Below, piece after piece: positions 17,956 to 27,632 of a stretch of 64,000 nt of DNA (positions within the stretch are counted from its first letter, which is position 1; every line of letters starts with the position of its first letter). The notes beneath the pieces are model-generated. The model saw nothing but the letters and a program-made list of their open reading frames with translations, ran no database searches and was not told the origin of the DNA. This stretch comes from an uncultured Aquitalea sp. (GTDB lineage Bacteria > Pseudomonadota > Gammaproteobacteria > Burkholderiales > Chromobacteriaceae): contig NZ_CAMFLA010000007.1 of assembly GCF_945957525.1 (NCBI RefSeq), forward strand, positions 62,001-126,000, written 5' to 3'. Position numbers and translations under genes: made by a program.

Positions 17956-18016
17956 GGGGGCGCGCCGGCCCCCGGTTCGACAGTCCGCCCGCCGCGCCTC
18001 GGGCGAGGCGGCGGGC
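17956..18016. other. Two GC-rich hairpins between glpK and glpF
   Basis: First hairpin: GGGGGC / GCCCCC arms (17956-17973). Second: a long stem GCCCGCC..GCCTC / GAGGCGGCGGGC with a two-base bulge (17987-18016). No T-run follows on the minus strand. They may set the relative level of glpF and glpK mRNA or stabilise the upstream message. Confidence 0.5.
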
Positions 18017-18036
18017 AACGGTTTTTCAGCAAACGA

Positions 18037-19533
18037 TCAAGCGTCGGCCCAGGCTTTGGCGGCCATGACGGCGCGGTTCCAGCCGGCCACTTGCCGCGCC
18101 ACCTCTTCGGGGGTCTGCTGCGGCTTGAAGCGGCGGTCCAGCTGCCACTGGCCCTGGATGTCTTCCACGCCCTGCCAGTAACCCACCGCCAGACCGGCCA
18201 GATAGGCCGCGCCCAGCGCGGTGGTTTCAGTGATGCGCGGACGCACCACGTCCACCGACTGGATGTCGGACTGGAACTGCATCAGCAGTTCGTTGACCGT
18301 GGCGCCGCCGTCCACGCGCAATTCGGCAATGGCCATGCCCGCGTCGGCCTCCATGGCCTTGAGCACATCCATGGTCTGGTAGGCGATGCTGTCCAGCGCG
18401 GCGCGGGCAATATGCGCGGCGCGGGTGCCCAGGGTGGCGCCGACGATGGTGCCGCGCGCATTCGGGTTCCAGTGCGGCGCGCCCAGACCGGCAAAGGCCG
18501 GCACCAGGTACACCCCGTCGCTGCTGTCCACTTCCTGCGCCAGCGGGCCCACATCGGCCGAGTGACGGATGATGCCGAGACCGTCGCGCAGCCATTTCAC
18601 CACCGCGCCGCCAATGAAGATGGAGCCTTCCAGCGCGTACTGCACCTTGCCGTCCAGTTGCCAGGCAATGGTGGTCAGCAGGTTGTTGGAGGAGGAAATC
18701 GGCTTGTCGCCGGTGTTCATCATCATGAAGCAGCCGGTGCCATAGGTGTTCTTCACCATGCCCGGCTGGGTGCACTGTTGGCCGAAGAGCGCGGCCTGCT
18801 GGTCGCCCGCCACGCCGGCAATGGGAATCTCCACGCCCAGATGCGCGGCATGGGTATGGCCGTACACCTCGCTGGAGCTTTTCACCGCCGGCAGCATGCT
18901 GACCGGAATGCCCATGATGTCCAGCAGCTCGGCATCCCACTGCAGGGTATGAATGTTGAACAGCATGGTGCGCGAGGCGTTGGATACGTCGGTGACGTGC
19001 ACCTTGCCGTGGGTGAAGTTCCAGATCAGCCAGCTGTCCACCGTGCCGAAGGCAAGCTTGCCTTGCTGGGCGCGTTCGCGCGCGCCGGGCACGTTGTCCA
19101 AGATCCATTTGATCTTGCTGCCGGAGAAGTAGGCGTCCACCAGCAGACCGGTCTTGGCGCGGATGGCGTCCGCCAGACCGCGCTCTTTCAATTCGTCGCA
19201 AAAGCCGGCGGTGCGGCGATCCTGCCAGACGATGGCGTTGTAGACCGGGTGCCCGGTTTCACGGTCCCACACGATGGTGGTTTCCCGCTGGTTGGTGATG
19301 CCGATGGCGGCGATGCTGCGGCCATCAATGCCGGCTTTGGCCACGACTTCGGCGGCTACGCCCGCCTGGCCGCCCCAGATTTCCAGCGGATCGTGCTCAA
19401 CCCAGCCCGGCTGGGGATAAATCTGGCGAAATTCTTTCTGGGCCAGGGAAACAATGTCGCCGGCCTGATTGAACAGGATGGCACGCGAACTGGTGGTGCC
19501 CTGGTCCAGAGCGAGGACGAGTTTGTCGTTCAT
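18037..19533 (-). CDS. glpK: Glycerol kinase
   Basis: 498 residues from the ATG at 19533, with AAGGAG eight bases upstream. The FGGY-kinase hallmarks are [15 protein letters not shown] at the N terminus, the glycerol-contact [10 protein letters not shown], and the C-terminal [19 protein letters not shown]. It phosphorylates glycerol to sn-glycerol-3-phosphate in the cytoplasm, trapping it after entry by GlpF. First gene of a likely glpK-glpF unit; two imperfect GlpR boxes lie about 130 bases upstream. One 11-mer copy at 18777. Confidence 0.96.
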   Translation of the reverse strand: MNDKLVLALDQGTTSSRAILFNQAGDIVSLAQKEFRQIYPQPGWVEHDPLEIWGGQAGVAAEVVAKAGIDGRSIAAIGITNQRETTIVWDRETGHPVYNAIVWQDRRTAGFCDELKERGLADAIRAKTGLLVDAYFSGSKIKWILDNVPGARERAQQGKLAFGTVDSWLIWNFTHGKVHVTDVSNASRTMLFNIHTLQWDAELLDIMGIPVSMLPAVKSSSEVYGHTHAAHLGVEIPIAGVAGDQQAALFGQQCTQPGMVKNTYGTGCFMMMNTGDKPISSSNNLLTTIAWQLDGKVQYALEGSIFIGGAVVKWLRDGLGIIRHSADVGPLAQEVDSSDGVYLVPAFAGLGAPHWNPNARGTIVGATLGTRAAHIARAALDSIAYQTMDVLKAMEADAGMAIAELRVDGGATVNELLMQFQSDIQSVDVVRPRITETTALGAAYLAGLAVGYWQGVEDIQGQWQLDRRFKPQQTPEEVARQVAGWNRAVMAAKAWADA

Positions 19534-20119
19534 GAGGGTGTCTCCTTTGCAATCGAAATGGCGTAAAGCCTGAGCGCTGCTTTTTTTGCTGTCTGGTAGG
19601 TACGGCAATCCCCATCGCGCCCTTGTTGCTGCGCGTTGTGGTTTGCATTTTTGTTGTTATTTGTTCGTTTTATTTTCGTGCAATTCTAAATTGCGGTCGG
19701 GTTCTGTCAATTGACATGGCATTCTGCGACAAGTGATCACCGCTGTAATCTGGTAGTAATGACGCTTCATTTTACGCAGTCGTCATCCGCAACGCACAAA
19801 GGAAGCGGCTTAAATCCTTGTCTGACAAGGGCCACGCACCATGCTGCATGGCAGCATTTAAAAACACAGCCAGCACTTTGAAAACGCGGCAAAATCGCAA
19901 CAAAAAAGCAAAAAATCGTACATTAACCAAGCATGATTTTCCATACTCATATCGACTGAGCCGCTGCTCGCCGCATCAGGTCAAACAAGCCGCGGAGTAG
20001 TCAAGCCACTACATTGCAGTTATGGCAGCATGCAGAAAACACACCAGAATCCGCCCCTCGTCCATGCCGGCGCGGGGCGTCGAGGCAGGCTGGAGACCCT
20101 GCCGCCAGAAAGGACCCCC
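19534..20119. other. Intergenic region between glpK and pyk
   Basis: No convincing gene. AT-rich relative to the window. It holds the two glpK-side GlpR-like boxes, and on the pyk side two inverted repeats: CCTTGTC-T-GACAAGG (19816-19830) and ATGCTGC-ATG-GCAGCAT (19841-19857), possible operators for pyk. Short frames present here lack ribosome sites and family character. Confidence 0.6.
19660..19680. promoter_or_regulatory. GlpR-type boxes upstream of glpK
   Basis: TTTGTTCGTT (19660-19669) and TATTTTCGTG (19671-19680) each match WATKYTCGWW at nine of ten positions, in tandem as upstream of glpD. Confidence 0.6.
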
Positions 20120-21529
20120 ATGCTTCGCAACACCAAGATCGTCGCCACCCTCGGCCCCGCGTCCAGCGCGCCGGACCAGATCCTCGCCCTCGCCCGCGCC
20201 GGGGTGAACGTGTTTCGCCTCAACATGAGCCATGGCAGCCACGATGACCACCGTGCCCGCCTCTCCGCCATTCGGCAGGCGGAGGCCACGCTGGGCCGTC
20301 CCATCGGCGTGCTGATGGACCTGCAAGGCCCCAAGCTGCGTATCGGCACCTTCAAGGAAGGCCCGGTTTCGGTATTCAACGGCCAACCCTTCCGCTTTGT
20401 GCTGGACCCGGTGGACGGCGACGCTACCCAGGTGACCCTGCCGCACCCGGAAGCCTTCGGCGCCTTGCAGCCGGGCCATCACATTCTGGTGAACGACGGC
20501 AAACTGTCGTTCCACGTGGAACACGTTGACGGCCACACCATTCACACCCGCGTAGTGGTGGGCGGTGAACTGTCCGACCGTAAGGGCTTCAACCTGCCGC
20601 AAACCCTGCTGCCCTTGTCCGCCATCACCGAAAAAGACCGCAAGGATGTCGCCTTTGCCCTCAGCGAAGGGACGGAATGGATTGCGTTGTCCTTTGTGCA
20701 AACCGCCGAGGACGTGCGCGAACTGCGCAGCCTGATCGGCAACTCGGTAGGCATTGTGGTGAAGATCGAGAAACCGTCCGCCGTGGACCAACTGGAAGCC
20801 ATTGCCGAATTGGCCGACGCGGTGATGGTGGCGCGCGGCGATCTGGGCGTGGAACTGCCCACGGAGGACGTGCCGGTGGTACAGCGGCGCATCGTGCACC
20901 AGTGCCGCCACCTGGGCCGTCCGGTCATCGTGGCCACCCAGATGCTGGAATCCATGATTTCCTCGCCCACCCCCACTCGCGCTGAAGCCAATGACGTGGC
21001 CACCGCCGTGTACGAAGGGGCAGACGCGGTCATGTTGTCGGCCGAAACCGCCGCCGGCAGCTACCCGGTGGAAGCCGTGCAAATCATGGACCGCGTGATA
21101 CGCCGCGTGGAAGGCGCGCCGGACTACCGCAAAGTGATGTCGCTGGACCACAGCGCCGCCGACGCGCCGGATCAGGCCGACGCCATTGCCGCCTGCGTGC
21201 GCAAGGTGGCCTCGCTGCTGCCTGTCACCGTCTCCGCAGCCTTTACCACCAGCGGCTCCACCTGCCTGCGGCTGGCGCGCGAGCGGCCATCCACCCCCAT
21301 CATGGGCATCTCGCCCCGGCTGGATACCGCACGCCGCCTGACGCTGGTTTGGGGTGTGGTGGCCTACAACGGCCCGGATGCGGAAAACCTGGAAGACATG
21401 GTGGTAAAAACCACGTTCTGCGCCACCAAACTCGGCCTGGCCGAGCAAGGCAAGCCGATGGTGATTATCGCCGGCGTGCCTTTCGGCACCCCTGGCGCCA
21501 CCAACCTGCTGCGCATCGTCTACCCCTGA
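20120..21529 (+). CDS. pyk: Pyruvate kinase
   Basis: 469 residues from the ATG at 20120 with AAAGGA upstream; the frame is open 30 codons further but without family similarity. TIM-barrel motifs: TKIVATLGPASS, FRLNMSHGSHDDH, VLMDLQGPKLRIG, and the active-site stretch VMVARGDLGVELP; preceding KIEKPSAVDQ supplies the Lys-Glu pair. The C-terminal regulatory domain ends FGTPGATNLLRIV. It converts phosphoenolpyruvate and ADP to pyruvate and ATP. Close to glp genes, fitting glycerol catabolism. A 14-bp GTTCCACGTGGAAC palindrome is embedded at 20509. Confidence 0.95.
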   Translation: MLRNTKIVATLGPASSAPDQILALARAGVNVFRLNMSHGSHDDHRARLSAIRQAEATLGRPIGVLMDLQGPKLRIGTFKEGPVSVFNGQPFRFVLDPVDGDATQVTLPHPEAFGALQPGHHILVNDGKLSFHVEHVDGHTIHTRVVVGGELSDRKGFNLPQTLLPLSAITEKDRKDVAFALSEGTEWIALSFVQTAEDVRELRSLIGNSVGIVVKIEKPSAVDQLEAIAELADAVMVARGDLGVELPTEDVPVVQRRIVHQCRHLGRPVIVATQMLESMISSPTPTRAEANDVATAVYEGADAVMLSAETAAGSYPVEAVQIMDRVIRRVEGAPDYRKVMSLDHSAADAPDQADAIAACVRKVASLLPVTVSAAFTTSGSTCLRLARERPSTPIMGISPRLDTARRLTLVWGVVAYNGPDAENLEDMVVKTTFCATKLGLAEQGKPMVIIAGVPFGTPGATNLLRIVYP

Positions 21530-21916
21530 TCGCCCAGCCCCGCCGCCGGCTGCTTCCATGCCGGCGCGGGTAGCTACGCCAAAACATCAAGGCCGCCCAT
21601 GGGCGGCCTTGATGCTGTTCCAGCCGACGTCTTGCCAATGCCGTCAGCCAGCCTGTTTCCATCCCGGCGAATCCTGACCCTGCAAGGGTGAATTTAAGCC
21701 ACAACAGCTTGTTTCAAGCCATTGCACGCCGCCCTTTCACCCTCCCAAAGCAATATCCGCACTCTCGACAGTTATTGCCGCAACATAATTTGTCGGCTAT
21801 CAACAAGCTGTCGGCGTCGTGTTTTTTCGCACCGCCAAGAGGGGCTTTCCCTCGCCCCGCCGGCAAGCCATAAACAAAAATCTCCGTGCAGAGCAGGTAA
21901 CTCAAGGGGTAATACC
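21530..21916. other. Intergenic region between pyk and the chemoreceptor gene
   Basis: Holds the pyk palindromic hairpin at its start and then about 300 bases without a convincing gene. I looked for a sigma-28 type promoter before the chemoreceptor and did not find a clear one. Confidence 0.5.
21585..21614 (+). terminator. 30-bp perfect palindrome after pyk
   Basis: Arms CATCAAGGCCGCCCA and its exact complement meet with no spacer. As RNA it gives a very stable hairpin. The T-run is weak, so it may be a bidirectional or stabilising hairpin rather than a classical terminator. Confidence 0.65.
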
Positions 21917-24097
21917 ATGCCGCTCAAGGGTAAGGGCAAGCTCATTGGCTTGACGGCGAAATGCGCCGCCGTCAGCGGGATCTTCCTGTTGGGCGGGGCT
22001 GCAGGCTATGCCTGGCTGGACTCAAAATTGCAGACGGATCTGGCGGCATCGCGCAAGCTCGTCATTGATCAGCAGGCGAATCACCTGCTGACAAGCAAGC
22101 AAGCCGCCATTGAAGGCATTTTCAATGCCATGTACCAGAACATCCGTACCATCAGCCTGCTGCCCAGCGTACGCGCCATCAATGGCGGCAACCGGACGGA
22201 CGACAAACAGGATATCGTTGCCGAACACCGTTTCTCGGCAGACGCCTTCAATACTGTCCAGCAAATTTTCAATAACCTGGCCACCAAGGCCAGTGTTTCC
22301 GAAGTGTATGGCGTCATGCTCGGCCTGGACGCCGGCAAGGGGCAGGTTCCGTTTTTCATGTTTGACACCGTGCATCTGACGCCCGGCGAAAAAGAACCCG
22401 ACGAGCCCGAGTCCAAAGACCCGGACAAACCCAAGGAAGTGGAAGACGAGGAATACAGTTACTTTCCAAAGCAGATGGCCCAGCTGCAAGCGAGTTATCC
22501 CGGCTTCACCTTCAAGTCGCTGGATGACATTCCGGCCGCTACCTCGCCCATCATGCGTACCTGCGACAACAAGCAGTACTACTCGATCAAGCTGTGCAAT
22601 GTGTACGATGCGCGCGGCATGTTGTATTCCGTCCCGGTGTACAACGCGGAAAACCGCATGTCCGGCGTCATTTCCTCCATCATCCGCGCCAACGCCTTTG
22701 AGGCCGCATTGCTCGACGTGCCATTTCTGGTGCTGACCCCGAAAGACAAGGAAGAAGCCAACAAGATCGGCTTCAAGATGCCCGCCGAGCCCGGCACCTT
22801 TGTGCTGAGCAATCCGGAACGCGGCATTCGCATTTACGACCGGCGCAATGCCGAGCTGGACGGCGTGCTAAAGCACCCGGAGTCGGTTCAGCAGCAGGGC
22901 GGCAGTCTCATCGATCGCAAGCTGCAGGTTCACAGCGACAGCCCATGGGTTTTGTCTTACTACTTGTCCCCGGCCATGCTGGACAAAGCGCTGGCCGGCG
23001 TGCGCCAAACGCATCACGAACGACTCACCACCCTGGCGGGCATCTGGGCCGCCTTGCTGGCCGCCAGCCTGTTCGCGGTATGGCGCAGACACCGCTCCGG
23101 GATTGAAATCCGCGATTTGCGCCGGATCGAAAAAACCATCACCGCTGTGGCCACCAGTTTCGACCTCACCATACGCGTCAGCGAAACGGACAGCCCCAAG
23201 GTGGCCAGAACGGCCGAGGCCCTCAACAGGCTGCTGTCCGTATTGCAGAAACACATGCAAGGGGTGGAAGAGAGCACGCTGCGCTTGCGCGACGCCAGCC
23301 ATCACATGCAGGACTCGGCGCAGCGGCTGTCTCACTTTTCCGATGCCGGCAACAAGAGTTCATCGCATATCGACCGCGAACTGGGCGAACTGAGTCACGC
23401 CATGCAGGACATTTCCCTGCGTGGCGAAGAGGCCCGCATGCTGATGGTTTCCTCTGCGCAAACCGCGCGCGACAACGATGCCATGCTGCAAGAGGTGCAT
23501 CGCGACATCCAGAACGTCGCCTCCTCCGTCAACAAGACCGCCGCTTGCCTGGACGGGCTGGAACACTCGAGCGAGAAAATCACCCAGATTGTCGGTGTCA
23601 TCGAATCGCTGGCCGCGCAAACCAATCTGCTGGCGCTGAATGCGGCCATTGAAGCGGCCCGCGCCGGAGAAGCCGGACGCGGCTTTGCCGTGGTGGCTGA
23701 CGAGGTGCGCAAGCTGGCGGACAGCACCAGCAGCTCCACCAGTGAAATCGACAATATCGTCCAGTCCATCCGCAGCCAGGTGGCCACCAGTGTTGGCGAT
23801 ATCCGCCAAGTGGAAGAACGTGTCTCCACCGGCCTGGACAGCGTGGGGCAGGCCAGCGCGGCCATGAATCAGATCCGGGCGCAATCAGACCAGATGCTGC
23901 AGCTGGTGGCCGCCATGAGCCACAGCGTCAATACGCAGCAACAAAGCTGCCTCGGCTTGTCCGACGAGGTCAGCGGCATCTCGGATAACGCCCGCCAAAC
24001 CGGACAGGTCGTGCTCACCACAAACGAAACCGCGCAAAGCCTCAACCATCTTGTGGCCGAGATGCAAAGCATCGTCTCGCAATACCGCTTGAAATAA
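21917..24097 (+). CDS. Methyl-accepting chemotaxis protein
   Basis: 726 residues from the ATG at 21917 with AAGGGG upstream. TM1 about 10-33 ([15 protein letters not shown]), a large periplasmic sensor of about 335 residues, TM2 about 370-392 ([17 protein letters not shown]), then a cytoplasmic signalling coiled coil. The hairpin tip reads [23 protein letters not shown], followed by [15 protein letters not shown], typical of receptors that drive CheA. The sensor region resembles no ligand domain I can name; it contains an unusual Asp/Glu/Lys/Pro-rich insert (residues 158-179). No che genes adjacent. The C terminus lacks a CheR-docking pentapeptide. Confidence 0.9.
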   Translation: MPLKGKGKLIGLTAKCAAVSGIFLLGGAAGYAWLDSKLQTDLAASRKLVIDQQANHLLTSKQAAIEGIFNAMYQNIRTISLLPSVRAINGGNRTDDKQDIVAEHRFSADAFNTVQQIFNNLATKASVSEVYGVMLGLDAGKGQVPFFMFDTVHLTPGEKEPDEPESKDPDKPKEVEDEEYSYFPKQMAQLQASYPGFTFKSLDDIPAATSPIMRTCDNKQYYSIKLCNVYDARGMLYSVPVYNAENRMSGVISSIIRANAFEAALLDVPFLVLTPKDKEEANKIGFKMPAEPGTFVLSNPERGIRIYDRRNAELDGVLKHPESVQQQGGSLIDRKLQVHSDSPWVLSYYLSPAMLDKALAGVRQTHHERLTTLAGIWAALLAASLFAVWRRHRSGIEIRDLRRIEKTITAVATSFDLTIRVSETDSPKVARTAEALNRLLSVLQKHMQGVEESTLRLRDASHHMQDSAQRLSHFSDAGNKSSSHIDRELGELSHAMQDISLRGEEARMLMVSSAQTARDNDAMLQEVHRDIQNVASSVNKTAACLDGLEHSSEKITQIVGVIESLAAQTNLLALNAAIEAARAGEAGRGFAVVADEVRKLADSTSSSTSEIDNIVQSIRSQVATSVGDIRQVEERVSTGLDSVGQASAAMNQIRAQSDQMLQLVAAMSHSVNTQQQSCLGLSDEVSGISDNARQTGQVVLTTNETAQSLNHLVAEMQSIVSQYRLK

Positions 24098-24128
24098 GCG
24101 GTCATTCCAACGCCACGGCTGGCCCTTC

Positions 24129-24139
24129 CTTCGGCCAAC
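24129..24139 (+). repeat. Dispersed 11-mer, copy between convergent MCP and MerR genes
   Basis: Exact CTTCGGCCAAC followed by CTC, two bases upstream of the stop of the MerR gene on the opposite strand. Confidence 0.85.
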
Positions 24140-24140
24140 C

Positions 24141-24560
24141 TCAGTCCGGCTGCTCGCGACCCGCCCCCAGGCTGGCCAAGACGCGAGCGGCATTGGCCTG
24201 GCAGTCCATATCGTCGGGTTTCGCGTCAATCAGCGCCATCAGCGACTGGATGTGCGCCTTGCTTTGCGCCAGCCTCGCCTCCAGCACCTCGATATCCGCC
24301 ACCTTGTCCCGCAAGGCGGTCATCAGCTCGGCATGCCGCCAGACGGCGGCATCCGTCGGCAACAGGCGCTTGATTTCATCCAGCGTAAAGCCGGCTTGCT
24401 GCGCATCCATGATGATGCTCAACAAGGACAGCGCTTCCGGCGGGTAATCCCGATAGCCATTGCTCTGTCTGCTAGCCGCCTTCAGCAGACCCTTGCTTTC
24501 ATAAAAGCGGATGGCCGATGCCGCCAACCCGCTGCGTTTTGCCAGTTCGCCTATTTTCAT
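24141..24560 (-). CDS. MerR-family regulator
   Basis: 139 residues from the ATG at 24560 with AAGGA upstream. N-terminal MerR winged helix (MKIGELAKRSGLAASAIRFYESKGLL), then DEIKRLL and a long dimerisation helix. One C-terminal cysteine (DDMDCQANAARVL) only, so a SoxR-like iron-sulfur cluster is excluded and metal sensing is not supported. It resembles regulators that respond to electrophiles or redox compounds. Divergent from the old-yellow-enzyme gene, whose promoter has a MerR-type layout, so that gene is the likely target. Confidence 0.85.
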   Translation of the reverse strand: MKIGELAKRSGLAASAIRFYESKGLLKAASRQSNGYRDYPPEALSLLSIIMDAQQAGFTLDEIKRLLPTDAAVWRHAELMTALRDKVADIEVLEARLAQSKAHIQSLMALIDAKPDDMDCQANAARVLASLGAGREQPD

Positions 24561-24737
24561 GCCGCTTCCTTTTGCCTGTCCGCCCCCGGGCAGCCGCGCC
24601 AGCCAAGGCATGCCCGAACCCAGGCTTTACGCTGTCGCCCGGTTGCCGCAGCAAGCCATGCTAAGCTTCAAGCTCGCCTTAATGTCAACGCCCTGAACAC
24701 TGCGCGTCATAACGCTTTTGCCGTGGCGCGACCGCGC

Positions 24738-24766
24738 TTGACCTTCAAGCGAACTTTAACCTTATC
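24738..24766 (+). promoter_or_regulatory. MerR-type promoter for the old yellow enzyme gene
   Basis: TTGACC at 24738 and a TTATCG-like -10 near 24762 are separated by about 18 bases holding the imperfect dyad ACCTTCAAG..CTTTAACCT. Long spacers with a dyad between -35 and -10 are typical of MerR activators. Confidence 0.5.
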
Positions 24767-24796
24767 GTGCGGGTATCACCTGCCGAGAACCGCGCC

Positions 24797-26035
24797 ATGA
24801 CGCCCTTTTCCCCCCTCACGCTGCCCAATGGCAGTCAACTGGCCAACCGCCTTGCCAAAGCCGCCATGGAAGAAAACATGGCCGACCCGCAACACGCGCC
24901 TTCCGACGCGCTGATCCGCCTGTATCAGACCTGGGCCGAGGGCGGCGCTGGTCTGCTCATCACCGGCAATGTCATGGTAGACCGCCGCGCCATGACCGGC
25001 CCGGGCGGGGTGGTGCTGGAATCAGGGCGCTTCGGCCAACGTTTTGCCGCCTGGGCCGCCGCTGCCCGCTCGCACGGCGCGCAGGTGTGGATGCAGATCA
25101 ATCACCCCGGCCGGCAAATGCCGGCGGCGCTGGGCCAGCCCACGCTGGCGCCTTCGGTCGTACCGATGGATCTGGGTAACTTCTCCCGCCAGTTTGCCGC
25201 GCCGCGCGCCATGAGCGAGACCGACATCGACGAGGTGACGTCCCGCTTTGTCCGCACCGCGCAGCTGGCGGAGCAATTCGGCTTCAACGGCGTGCAGATC
25301 CATGCCGCACATGGCTACCTGCTCAGCCAGTTTCTCTCCCCGCTCACCAACCAGCGCAACGACCGCTGGGGCGGCAGTCTGGAAAACCGCGCGCGCTTGC
25401 TGCTGGAGATTGTGCGAGAAGTGCGCAAGGCCTGCGGCGCGGGCTTTGCCGTATCAGTCAAACTCAACTCGGCTGATTTCCAGCGCGGCGGCTTCAGCGC
25501 CGCTGACGCCAGACAAGTGGTGGCCTGGCTCAACCCTTTGGGGGTGGATCTGGTCGAACTCTCGGGCGGCAGCTACGAAGCGCCCGCCATGCACGGCCAG
25601 GCTCGCGACGGCCGCACGCTGGCGCGGGAAGCCTATTTTCTGGAGTTTGCCCAAGACATCGCCACCGTGGCGCGGATGCCGTTGATGGTGACCGGGGGCA
25701 TCCGCCGCTATGCCGTGGCGGAGCAGGTATTGCAAAGCGGCGTGGCGGTGACCGGCATGGCCACCGCGCTGGCCATCAGCCCGGACCTGCCGGCGCGCTG
25801 GCGTCGCACCCCCGCCTTTGCGCCGCAATTGCGCGCCATCACCTGGAAAAACAAGGTACTGGCCTCGATAGGCTATATGGCAATGGTGAAATACCAGCTG
25901 TTGCGACTCAGCCGGGGCCAAACCACCCAGCCGCGAGTGTGGCCGGCGCTTGCCCTGCTGTGTCAGCAGTGGGATACCCAACGCAAAACGCGCCAGTACC
26001 GGCGCTGGATGCAAGCGCAAGCCGCCGGGCATTGA
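24797..26035 (+). CDS. NADH:flavin oxidoreductase (old yellow enzyme family)
   Basis: 412 residues starting MTPFSPLTLPNGSQLANRLAKAAMEE. FMN-binding TIM barrel with QINHPGRQMP, the FNGVQIHAAHGYLLSQFLSP segment carrying the catalytic His pair, NQRNDRWGGSLENRAR, and phosphate-binding VTGGIRR. The family reduces activated alkenes, quinones or other electrophiles. The C-terminal 60 residues include a hydrophobic, Arg-rich tail of uncertain role. The MerR regulator faces it. One 11-mer copy at 25030. Confidence 0.88.
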   Translation: MTPFSPLTLPNGSQLANRLAKAAMEENMADPQHAPSDALIRLYQTWAEGGAGLLITGNVMVDRRAMTGPGGVVLESGRFGQRFAAWAAAARSHGAQVWMQINHPGRQMPAALGQPTLAPSVVPMDLGNFSRQFAAPRAMSETDIDEVTSRFVRTAQLAEQFGFNGVQIHAAHGYLLSQFLSPLTNQRNDRWGGSLENRARLLLEIVREVRKACGAGFAVSVKLNSADFQRGGFSAADARQVVAWLNPLGVDLVELSGGSYEAPAMHGQARDGRTLAREAYFLEFAQDIATVARMPLMVTGGIRRYAVAEQVLQSGVAVTGMATALAISPDLPARWRRTPAFAPQLRAITWKNKVLASIGYMAMVKYQLLRLSRGQTTQPRVWPALALLCQQWDTQRKTRQYRRWMQAQAAGH

Positions 26036-26066
26036 ACACAGCCTCAAGCCCGCGCCGGGCAAATGC

Positions 26067-26528
26067 CTACCACTCCCGGCTGTAAACGATGAAACCCTTG
26101 TGCTGCGCCAGTTTGTCGTACAGCGCGCGCCCGGCCTGATTGCTTTCATGCGTTTGCCAGTAAACCCGACGGCAGCCGGCGGCTTGCGCCATGGCGCATA
26201 CCGCCTCGATCAAGGCGCGGCCTATTCCCTGCCCGCGCGCGGTTTCATCGGTATAGAGGTCCTGCAGATAACACACATCTTCCAGGCGGGTAGTGCTGCG
26301 ATGAAAAACAATATGCGCCAGCCCCGCCACGCGGCCTTTCGCCTCGGCCACCAAGGCCGCCAGCGGTTCCGCCGGCGCAAAAAACCGCGCCCAGGTTTGC
26401 GCGGTGATGTTGTCATCCAGCGCGGTGGCGTCGTACCGGCCATAAAAACGGTTATAGCCATCCCATAATGGTCGCCAGGCGGCATAGTCCGCCTCTACCA
26501 CCGCTCTCACTCGAATCGCATCGCCCAT
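26067..26528 (-). CDS. GNAT acetyltransferase
   Basis: 153 residues from the ATG at 26528, chosen because GGGAG is six bases upstream. GNAT signatures: RVRAVVEADYAAW, the acetyl-CoA loop LYTDETARGQGIGRALIEAVC, and RVYWQTHESNQAGRALYDKL. It transfers acetyl from acetyl-CoA to an amine; the substrate is unknown. The gene lies convergent with the old yellow enzyme. Confidence 0.87.
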   Translation of the reverse strand: MGDAIRVRAVVEADYAAWRPLWDGYNRFYGRYDATALDDNITAQTWARFFAPAEPLAALVAEAKGRVAGLAHIVFHRSTTRLEDVCYLQDLYTDETARGQGIGRALIEAVCAMAQAAGCRRVYWQTHESNQAGRALYDKLAQHKGFIVYSREW

Positions 26529-26579
26529 GTTTGCTCCCAGATGCATGGCCCGCCTTCGGCCAAGCTTGTACACCAGCAA

Positions 26580-27497
26580 TCAATAGCCGATGGTGGCCAG
26601 AAACTCATCTAGCCAGCCCGACCAGTAACGCGCCGCGTGCCGGCTCAAACCATGCCCGTCGCCGTCCGGCACTGGCGGCGCGTGTACCAAGCGCGTCGGG
26701 CTGCCGCCGGCGCTGAACGCCGCATGCCAGGCCACCGGCGCTTCCGGCCCCCAGTACTGGTCGTTTTCCGCGTAGATCCACAAGCTGGGCATGCGGGTGC
26801 GCTTGCCCCACTCGGCAAACATGGCCTGCAAGGCTTCCGGGTGACACATGCGGCCGGGCGAGCGCTCCGGATTGCCGCCGCTGCCGCCGGCAAAATTGAT
26901 GTAGCCGGCCACCCCCTCGGGGCGCGTCGCCGCCACGGCGGCACTGGTGAAGCCGCCCATGGATTGCCCTGCCAGCACAATGCTGCTCGGACGCGCCCAG
27001 GGCTGCGTCTTTACCCAGTCCAGCGCGGCCTGCGTCACTTTAACCACTTGCGCTTCGGCCGCATGATAATCCAGCCGTTTTTCGTCGCCGCACTCGCCGT
27101 GCGTACCGTAATACTGCCCGCTCGACTCCTGGTCCTGCCCGCCGGTTTCGCCATAACCCGGCCGGATGGGCGCCACTACGGCAAAGCCCTTGCCAGTCCA
27201 GTAGGCGATTTGCGACTTGCTCACCGGGTAGCTCAACTTCAGCCGCTCCGCCTGCGAACCAGCCCTGCCATGGGAAAACACCAGCACCGGATAAGGCGGC
27301 TGGCCCTGCGCGGGCAGATACACCAGCGTCACCATGTTCAGGATTGAATCCGGCTGCCCTGCGCCAGTAACGGGGATGGGGTACTTGCCGGCCTCCGGAA
27401 TGGCGCTCTGCCCGGTTGCGGCGGCAGAGGCGTTTACGCCGGCGGCAAATCCGGCAGGGGACAGTAAAGTCAGCAGCAACAGGACCATGGCGCGCAT
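26580..27497 (-). CDS. Exported alpha/beta hydrolase
   Basis: 305 residues from the ATG at 27497, which gives a clear signal peptide (MRAMVLLLLTLLSPAGFAAG). Longer forms from earlier in-frame ATGs are possible. The oxyanion region is VFSHGRAGS; nucleophile elbow GQSMGG; acid in IYAENDQYWG; catalytic His in DGDGHGLSRH. It contains four to five cysteines suited to periplasmic disulfides (HGECGDE, RMCHPE). Resembles dienelactone-hydrolase or chlorophyllase-like lipases; substrate unknown. Confidence 0.78.
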   Translation of the reverse strand: MRAMVLLLLTLLSPAGFAAGVNASAAATGQSAIPEAGKYPIPVTGAGQPDSILNMVTLVYLPAQGQPPYPVLVFSHGRAGSQAERLKLSYPVSKSQIAYWTGKGFAVVAPIRPGYGETGGQDQESSGQYYGTHGECGDEKRLDYHAAEAQVVKVTQAALDWVKTQPWARPSSIVLAGQSMGGFTSAAVAATRPEGVAGYINFAGGSGGNPERSPGRMCHPEALQAMFAEWGKRTRMPSLWIYAENDQYWGPEAPVAWHAAFSAGGSPTRLVHAPPVPDGDGHGLSRHAARYWSGWLDEFLATIGY

Positions 27498-27632
27498 GAA
27501 AGAGATATCCGGCGGCAAAATCATGACTCTAGCATGATGCGCGCAGGTGCAGCGCAAGCTGGCGATGCGCTCACCGAATCAGTACATTAGCACTCGCGGC
27601 CGGCCAGCCGCCTCATTCCGCACGAGACCGAC

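Noticed and set aside
17941-19566. 541-codon open frame opposite glpK
   Set aside because: His/Gly/Ala-rich antisense shadow of glpK.
20009-21559. 516-codon open frame opposite pyk
   Set aside because: Same shadow pattern; the pyk frame has all family motifs.
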